This document shows, piece after piece, positions 59,045-64,000 of a DNA stretch of 64,000 nucleotides. The DNA comes from Streptomyces sp. ACA25. GTDB lineage: Bacteria > Actinomycetota > Actinomycetes > Streptomycetales > Streptomycetaceae. Numbering within the stretch: position 1 is the first letter of the stretch; every line of letters begins with the position of its first letter. Below the pieces are notes generated by a model. The model worked only from the letters and a program-made list of their open reading frames with translations, ran no database searches and was not told the DNA's origin. The stretch spans positions 62,001-126,000 of the forward strand of contig NZ_JAQKPV010000006.1 of assembly GCF_028200735.1 (NCBI RefSeq), read 5' to 3'. Both the position numbers and the translations under genes were made by a program.

Positions 59045-59554
59045 GTGAAACGAAGCCGTATCCCCATTGTTGTCGCCGTCATTCTTGCCGTCGTCGGCCT
59101 GGGAATTATAGGCGTTGTCGTGGTCGACAGATTACAGCAGCTCAACGTCACGCCCACCGACCCACCGGCGGCGCGCGCCATCATCACTTCGGCTCCGCCG
59201 CCGGCAGATCAGGCGACGGCCGAGCAGTGGGGCGAGCTGTTCCGTCAGCATGCCGCTCAAGCCAACTACACTCCGGATGACTCTGCGGACCTGACGGGGG
59301 ACTGGCGGGTAGCGGCTGAGGAAGTAACCATGATCTCCGGTGATCAGGTTTCTCAGCGCGTCACCATTCGGACCGGCCTGGAGCCCGGAGACGTGGCCGC
59401 GGCAAGGCTGGTCGCCACGGTGTTCACGCTGTGGCAGGGCGGAGACCCTGCCCGGTCGGCGCTGGCTCCCCGCGGGGCAGAATGGAGCGACCACGGGGTG
59501 TTCTCGGTGTACGCGGCCGACGACACGATCCTGATTCCGAATTCGACTTTCTGA
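59045..59554 (+). CDS. Hypothetical membrane-anchored protein with TTA codon
   Basis: A 169-residue protein: basic start VKRSR, one membrane anchor (residues 6-27, rich in Ile/Val), then an extracytoplasmic domain of about 140 residues (TAEQWGELFRQHAAQ and VYAADDTILIPNSTF). GTG at 59045 with AAGGA upstream. Codons AGA-TTA at residues 29-30 and ATA at 22 are rare here, and the first 100 nt are AT-rich. It resembles conjugation- or integrative-element-type single-pass proteins only in outline. Function unknown. Confidence 0.75.
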   Translation: MKRSRIPIVVAVILAVVGLGIIGVVVVDRLQQLNVTPTDPPAARAIITSAPPPADQATAEQWGELFRQHAAQANYTPDDSADLTGDWRVAAEEVTMISGDQVSQRVTIRTGLEPGDVAAARLVATVFTLWQGGDPARSALAPRGAEWSDHGVFSVYAADDTILIPNSTF

Positions 59555-59673
59555 AATCCTTGCTGATCCGATAGAAATGCAGGGCAATGAAATCAGCTCC
59601 CGTCGTTTCGGATGACCGGGGAGCGTCCGATAGCGTGGGGGTCCGGAACGTTCCCAGCTGAGGAGTGACCCGC

Positions 59674-60129
59674 GTGACAGAGCCCCTTCCCGCACCGACC
59701 GAGCCCACCGTGCCGGTCGGAGCCGCCCCGGGCGCGCCGGGGACGTCGGGCACGCCGCTGACGTCGAAGGCGGCGGAAGGGGCCGGGCGGCGGACGGCAC
59801 CCGAGGTGCTGGCCGTCCTGACCACCGCCGGGAGCGCGGCACAGGCGGAGGAGCTGGCGGCAGGAGCGGTGGAGGCGCGGGTGGCGGCCTGCGCGCAGGT
59901 GAGCGCGCCGATCACCTCGTACTACCGGTGGGAGGGCGCGGTGCAGCACGACCCGGAGTGGCAGGTGCTGTTCAAGACGGCCGCCGCCCGGTACGAGGCG
60001 CTGGAGGCGTACCTCCGGGACGCGCACGACTACGACGTGCCGGAGATCATCGCCACCCCCGTCGTCCGGGGGAGCGCCGCCTACCTGGCGTGGGTGACGG
60101 CAGAGTCCGCGCCCGACACCGCGCTCTGA
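59674..60129 (+). CDS. cutA: Divalent-cation tolerance protein CutA
   Basis: A 151-residue CutA1 trimer-forming protein with a Pro/Ala-rich N-terminal extension of about 40 residues not present in most relatives. Core motifs: VLAVLTTAGSAAQAEELA, ARVAACAQVSAPITSYYRWEG and YDVPEIIATPVVRGS. GTG at 59674 with GAGGAG upstream (the GTG at 59665 would overlap the ribosome site). Its last 49 nt overlap the end of nasA. Confidence 0.93.
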   Translation: MTEPLPAPTEPTVPVGAAPGAPGTSGTPLTSKAAEGAGRRTAPEVLAVLTTAGSAAQAEELAAGAVEARVAACAQVSAPITSYYRWEGAVQHDPEWQVLFKTAAARYEALEAYLRDAHDYDVPEIIATPVVRGSAAYLAWVTAESAPDTAL

Positions 60130-62312
60130 ACCGAGAGCCCCGCCTCGGCCGTTACGGCCGAGACGCGCTCCACCCGGACCGCGCACACCTTGAACTCCGG
60201 CATCCGGGAGGTCGGGTCGAGCGCCGGATTGGTCACCGTGTTGGCCCGGCCCGCGCCCGGCCAGTGGAAGGGCATGAAGACGGTGTCCGGGCGGATGTCC
60301 CGGCTGATGCGGGCCGGGGCGACGGCCCGGCCGCGCCGGGAGATCACCGCCAGCTCTTCGCCCTCGACGGCTCCCAGCCGCTCGGCGAGCTGCGGGTGCA
60401 GCTGCACGAACGGGCCGGGCGCGGCCTTGTTGAGCTCGTCCACCAGCCGGGTCTGGGCGCCGGACTGGTACTGCGCCAGCACCCGGCCGGTGGTGAGGAG
60501 GACCGGGTACTCCCCGGTCGGCTCCTCGGCGGCGGGCCGGTGGGTGACCGGCACGAACCGGGCGCGCCCGTCGGGGGTGTGGAACCGGTCCAGGAACATG
60601 CGGGGGGTGCCCGGGTGCGGGGCGGCGGAGTGGTCGGCGGACGGGTCGCCGGACGCCTCGCCGTCCCGGTGCGCCGGAGTCTCCGGACAGGGCCAGAAGA
60701 CCCCGTCCTCCTCCCTGATACGCCGGTAGGTGATGCCCGAGTAGTCGGCCTTGCCGCCCGCCGAGGCGCGGCGCAGCTCCTCGAAGATCTCCTCCGGGTC
60801 GGTGGGGAAGCCCTTGTCCCAGCCGAGCCGGGCGGCCAGCTCGTGCATGACGACCAGGTCGCTGCGGCACTCCGCGGGCGGCTGCGCCGCCTGCTGCCGC
60901 AGCAGCACCCGGCCCTCCAGGTTGGTCATGGTGCCGGTCTCCTCGGCCCACTGCGTCACCGGCAGGACCACGTCGGCCAGCAGGGCGCTCTCGGAGAGCA
61001 CCACATCGCAGACCGCCAGGAAGTCCAGGGACCGCATGCGTTCCTCGACGTGGGCCGCGCGGGGAGCGGAGACCACCGGGTTGGACGCCATCAGCAGCAG
61101 CGCCCGCACCCCGTCCGGGGTGTCGCGGCCCAGGGCGTCCAGCAGCTCGTAGGCGCTGCGGCCCGGGGCCGGCAGCGAGTCGGGGTCCACCCCCCACACA
61201 CCCGCGACGTGGGCGCGGGCCGCCGCGTCGGCGAGCATGCGGTAACCGGGCAGCTGGTCGGCCTTCTGACCGTGCTCCCGCCCGCCCTGGCCGTTGCCCT
61301 GACCGGTCAGGCAGCCGTAGCCGGACAACGGCCGGCCGGCCCGGCCGGTGGCCAGGCAGAGGTTGATCCAGGCGCCGACGGTGTCGGTGCCCTTGGCCTG
61401 CTGCTCCGGGCCGCGGGCGGTCAGCACCATCGAGGTGTCCGCGTCGCAGAACATCTGCACCACCCGGCGCAGTTGCGGGACGGGGACGCCGGTGATCCGC
61501 TCCACCAGTTCCGGCCAGTGCGCCATCGCCGCCGCCCGGGCCTCGGGCCAGCCGCTGGTGCGGGCGGCGATGAACTCCTCGTCGGTGCGCCCCTCGGCCA
61601 CCACCAGGTGCAGCAGCCCCAGCGCGAGCGCCAGGTCGGTGCCGGGCCGGGGCGCGAGGTGCAGGTCCGCCTGCTCGGCGGTCCTGGTGCGCCGCGGGTC
61701 GATGACGATCAGCGTCCCGCCGTTCTCCTTCAGTTCGGTGAAGTAGCGCAGCGCGGGCGGCATCGTGTCGGCGGGGTTCGAGCCGACGAGGATGACGCAG
61801 CCGGTGCGGGGGATGTCGGCCAGCGGGAACGGCAGGCCGCGGTCCACGCCGAACGCCTTGGTGCCGGCCGCGGCGGCCGACGACATGCAGAACCGGCCGT
61901 TGTAGTCGATCTGGGAGGTGTTCAGCACCAGCCGGGCGAACTTCCCCAGGGTGTAGGCCTTCTCGTTGGTGAGCCCGCCGCCGCCGAAGACGCCCACGGC
62001 GTCCGCGCCGTGCCGCTCACGGGTGCCGGCCAGGCCCTCGGCCACCCGGTCCAGAGCCTCCTCCCAGGTGGCCGGTTCGAGCCGACCCGAGGCGCGACGG
62101 ATCAGGGGCTCGGTCAGGCGCACCCGGGAGGAGAGCACAGCGGGTGCGGTGCGGCCCTTGCCGCACAACGCGCCCCGGTTGACGGGGAACGCGGTCCGCT
62201 CCACGACCCGCAGTCCGCCCGGCTCGCCCGCTTCCGGGCGCAGCCCCATACCGCACTGCAGCGCGCAGTACGGGCAGTGCGTCTGAGTGGTCCCGGTGCT
62301 GTCCGCGTTCAT
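60081..62312 (-). CDS. nasA: Assimilatory nitrate reductase catalytic subunit
   Basis: A 743-residue molybdopterin oxidoreductase that reduces nitrate to nitrite in the cytoplasm. The [4Fe-4S] ligands are Cys13, Cys16, Cys20 and Cys50 (CPYCALQC, ALCGKG). Mo-bis-MGD motifs include GRFCMSSAAAAGTKAFG, GSNPADTMPP, YGCLTGQGNGQGGREHGQ and the C-terminal LLTTGRVLAQYQSG. No Tat signal. ATG at 62312; electrons probably come from a separate flavoprotein. A GlnR-like site is just upstream. Confidence 0.95.
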   Translation of the reverse strand: MNADSTGTTQTHCPYCALQCGMGLRPEAGEPGGLRVVERTAFPVNRGALCGKGRTAPAVLSSRVRLTEPLIRRASGRLEPATWEEALDRVAEGLAGTRERHGADAVGVFGGGGLTNEKAYTLGKFARLVLNTSQIDYNGRFCMSSAAAAGTKAFGVDRGLPFPLADIPRTGCVILVGSNPADTMPPALRYFTELKENGGTLIVIDPRRTRTAEQADLHLAPRPGTDLALALGLLHLVVAEGRTDEEFIAARTSGWPEARAAAMAHWPELVERITGVPVPQLRRVVQMFCDADTSMVLTARGPEQQAKGTDTVGAWINLCLATGRAGRPLSGYGCLTGQGNGQGGREHGQKADQLPGYRMLADAAARAHVAGVWGVDPDSLPAPGRSAYELLDALGRDTPDGVRALLLMASNPVVSAPRAAHVEERMRSLDFLAVCDVVLSESALLADVVLPVTQWAEETGTMTNLEGRVLLRQQAAQPPAECRSDLVVMHELAARLGWDKGFPTDPEEIFEELRRASAGGKADYSGITYRRIREEDGVFWPCPETPAHRDGEASGDPSADHSAAPHPGTPRMFLDRFHTPDGRARFVPVTHRPAAEEPTGEYPVLLTTGRVLAQYQSGAQTRLVDELNKAAPGPFVQLHPQLAERLGAVEGEELAVISRRGRAVAPARISRDIRPDTVFMPFHWPGAGRANTVTNPALDPTSRMPEFKVCAVRVERVSAVTAEAGLSVQSAVSGADSAVTHAR

Positions 62313-62323
62313 GCCCCCAGCGT

Positions 62324-62361
62324 GCTTCCGGCGTGTTACCGGCACGGCCCGGCGGGGTTAC
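62324..62361 (-). promoter_or_regulatory. Candidate GlnR-binding site of nasA
   Basis: Minus strand: GTAAC-N6-GGGCC-N6-GTAAC-N6-GAAGC (62361 to 62324). The two a boxes are perfect GTNAC exactly 22 bp apart; b2 (GAAGC) matches 4 of 5, b1 poorly. It lies 12-49 nt upstream of nasA and in the divergent gap with the chelatase gene. Confidence 0.55.
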
Positions 62362-62473
62362 GGCGGAGGACCGTCCGTCTCCGCTCCCGCCGGGCCCGGC
62401 CGTGAGGTCTCCGGCCGCCGGCCGTCATGACCGTGCAACACCGTGGCAACAGGCGTCCGGCAACGTGGACGGC

Positions 62474-63208
62474 ATGTACCCCGGCACCGCTCCCACCCTG
62501 GTCGCCGTGGCCCACGGATCTCCCGACCCGAGGGCCCGGGACACCATCCACGCCCTGCTGCGCCGCGTCCGGGCCCTGCGTCCCGGACTGCGGGTCGAGC
62601 TCGGCCACCTCGAAACCGACGAGCCACTGCTCGGCGACACCCTCGCCCGGCTGCGGGGGGACGCCGTCCTGGTGCCGTTGCTGTTCAGCCGCGGCTACCA
62701 CGTCAAGCACGACCTTCCCGGCGTGCTGGCCGCGGCCCCGCACCTGCGTGCGGAGGTCGCGGCCTGCCTCGGTCCGCACCCGCTGCTGGTGGAGGCCCTG
62801 CGGCACCGCCTGGTGGAAGGGGGTTACACCGGCGGAGCGGTGGTCCTGGCGGCGGCCGGTTCCCGGGACCCGGAGTCCGCCGCCGGCACCCGGGCCACCG
62901 CCGCGATGCTGTCCGCCCGGCTCGGCGGGGTGCCGGTGCTGCCGGCCTACGCCTCGGCCGCCTCACCGACGGTGGCCAGGGCTGTGGCGCATCTGCGGGA
63001 GCTCGGGCACCGGGAGATCGCCCTGTCCTCCTGTTTCACCGCACCCGGCTGGTTCGCGTCCCGTTGCGCCGAGGCCGCCCCGGGTGTGGTGGGCGCTCCG
63101 ATCGGCGCCCACCCGGCGCTCGCCCGGCTGCTCCTGCACCGCCATGACCGCGCGGTCGCCGACTCCCGCCGCACCGCACCGCCCGCCCTGGCCGCCGCCG
63201 CGGCCTGA
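62474..63208 (+). CDS. Sirohydrochlorin chelatase (CbiX/SirB type)
   Basis: A 244-residue two-domain chelatase: [12 protein letters not shown] with the metal-binding His near residue 15, [13 protein letters not shown] with a second His, and a C-terminal half of the same fold ([15 protein letters not shown]). It inserts Fe2+ into sirohydrochlorin, giving the siroheme needed by NirB. ATG at 62474; a GTG three codons earlier is possible. Divergent from nasA, so nitrogen control may be shared. Confidence 0.9.
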   Translation: MYPGTAPTLVAVAHGSPDPRARDTIHALLRRVRALRPGLRVELGHLETDEPLLGDTLARLRGDAVLVPLLFSRGYHVKHDLPGVLAAAPHLRAEVAACLGPHPLLVEALRHRLVEGGYTGGAVVLAAAGSRDPESAAGTRATAAMLSARLGGVPVLPAYASAASPTVARAVAHLRELGHREIALSSCFTAPGWFASRCAEAAPGVVGAPIGAHPALARLLLHRHDRAVADSRRTAPPALAAAAA

Positions 63209-63308
63209 CCCGGCCACCGGGGTGCCCCGCGGCAGGTCCGGCGGGCGCCGGGCCGGGGCCGGCCGCCGGGCCGCGCGGGAGGATCGCCGGGACGGTTACG
63301 GTCGGCAC

Positions 63309-64000
63309 ATGGAACGCAGCCAGAGTGACGACCCGGACGCCACCGAGCGCTGGGACCGCGAGCCGGACAAGCGGCCCGGACGGACCGCCTTCCAGCGGGA
63401 CCGGGCCCGGGTGCTGCACTCCTCGGCGCTGCGCCGGCTCGCGGGCAAGACGCAGGTGGTCACCCCGGACAACCCCGGCGCGGCGCACGCCTGGGACGCC
63501 AGCCCGCGCACCCGGCTGACCCATTCCCTGGAGTGTGCTCAGGTCGGCCGGGAGCTCGGTGCCTCCCTCGGCTGCGATCCGGACCTGGTGGAGGCCGCCT
63601 GCCTGGCGCACGACCTCGGCCATCCGCCGTTCGGGCACAACGGTGAGGGCGCGCTCGCGGAGATCGCCGAAGCCTGCGGCGGCTTCGAGGGGAACGCCCA
63701 GTCGCTGCGGCTGCTGACGCGGCTGGAACCCAAGCGGTTCACCGAGCGCGGGCCCGTGGGGCTCAACCTGACCCGGGCCACCCTGGACGCCGCCACCAAG
63801 TACCCGTGGCCGCGCGGCGGGCACCCCACCGACCCCGCGTCCGGCAAGTTCGGGGTCTACGAGGACGACCTGCCGGTGTTCCGCTGGCTGAGGGAGGGCG
63901 CGCCCGGAACCCGCCGGTGCTTCGAGGCCCAGGTGATGGACTGGTCCGACGACGTCGCCTACTCGGTGCACGACGTGGAGGACGGGCTGCACGCCGGACA
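63309..64000 (+). CDS. dgt: Deoxyguanosinetriphosphate triphosphohydrolase (3' end outside window)
   Basis: 230 codons are visible from the ATG at 63309 ([10 protein letters not shown]). HD-domain signatures: [17 protein letters not shown] with His72, [14 protein letters not shown] with His101-Asp102, and [16 protein letters not shown]. It cleaves dGTP to deoxyguanosine and triphosphate; this actinobacterial type is the short dNTPase form. The frame is open to the window end. Confidence 0.95.
   Translation, partial: MERSQSDDPDATERWDREPDKRPGRTAFQRDRARVLHSSALRRLAGKTQVVTPDNPGAAHAWDASPRTRLTHSLECAQVGRELGASLGCDPDLVEAACLAHDLGHPPFGHNGEGALAEIAEACGGFEGNAQSLRLLTRLEPKRFTERGPVGLNLTRATLDAATKYPWPRGGHPTDPASGKFGVYEDDLPVFRWLREGAPGTRRCFEAQVMDWSDDVAYSVHDVEDGLHAG

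Noticed and set aside
62313..62473. Cobalamin-type riboswitch before the CbiX-like gene
   Set aside because: The gap is too short and has no B12-box; the chelatase fits siroheme synthesis with nasA and nirB instead.

Overview
The window is a stretch of actinomycete chromosome, almost certainly from a Streptomyces or a close relative. The evidence is very high GC, strong third-position GC bias (which gives long antisense open frames), many GTG starts, ATGA/GTGA stop-start overlaps, near absence of TTA codons, and familiar neighbourhoods (ybeZ-ybeY-corC, recO-uppS, zur-znu-glyS, nir and nas nitrate/nitrite genes, a xylobiose cluster). I see no insertion sequence, phage, CRISPR array, tRNA or rRNA.

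Layout. 1-3.8 kb (minus): start of a deaminase, a secreted protein, and an overlapping CNNM/CorC-YbeY-PhoH operon. 4-7.2 kb: a PfkB sugar kinase divergent from a GH4 glycosidase, then a TerB-like zinc-ribbon protein. 7.3-9.3 kb: leuA with a probable leader peptide and attenuator. 9.4-14 kb: two tandem MMPL exporters sharing nearly identical DNA blocks. 14-15.4 kb: a flavoprotein divergent from an ArsR repressor. 15.5-17.2 kb: recO and uppS. 17.2-18.8 kb: a subtilase with a separately encoded propeptide-like partner. 19-22.4 kb: zur and znuBCA with two candidate Zur boxes. 22.5-25.5 kb: glyS, a small membrane protein, dusB. 25.5-30.1 kb: a glycoside hydrolase divergent from ppdK. 30.2-35.9 kb: a stress protein, a CPA2 antiporter and a P-type ATPase. 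36.3-45.6 kb: an SDR, then bxlREFGA for xylobiose and a secreted GH10 xylanase. 45.9-49.1 kb: a phosphoglucomutase-GH65 phosphorylase pair. 49.2-54.7 kb: a stress protein and the nitrite reductase operon. 55-57.3 kb: an NmrA-like reductase divergent from an AraC regulator, and a cupin. 57.6-59.6 kb: two unknown genes, each with a TTA codon. 59.7-64 kb: cutA, nasA, a sirohydrochlorin chelatase and the start of dgt.

How it fits together. Nitrate to ammonium: NasA reduces nitrate, NirBD reduces nitrite, the chelatase supplies siroheme, and both nas and nir promoters carry GlnR-like boxes in 22-bp phase. Xylan: GH10 cuts xylan outside the cell, BxlEFG imports xylobiose, BxlA hydrolyses it, and BxlR probably acts at two matching palindromes. 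Zinc: Zur likely shuts off the leaderless znuACB transcript, whose ZnuA has an unusually long His/Asp repeat.

The least explained parts are the subtilase with its trans propeptide-like partner, the leuA leader, the TTA-codon gene pair at 57.6-59.6 kb, and a small gene coupled to the P-type ATPase.
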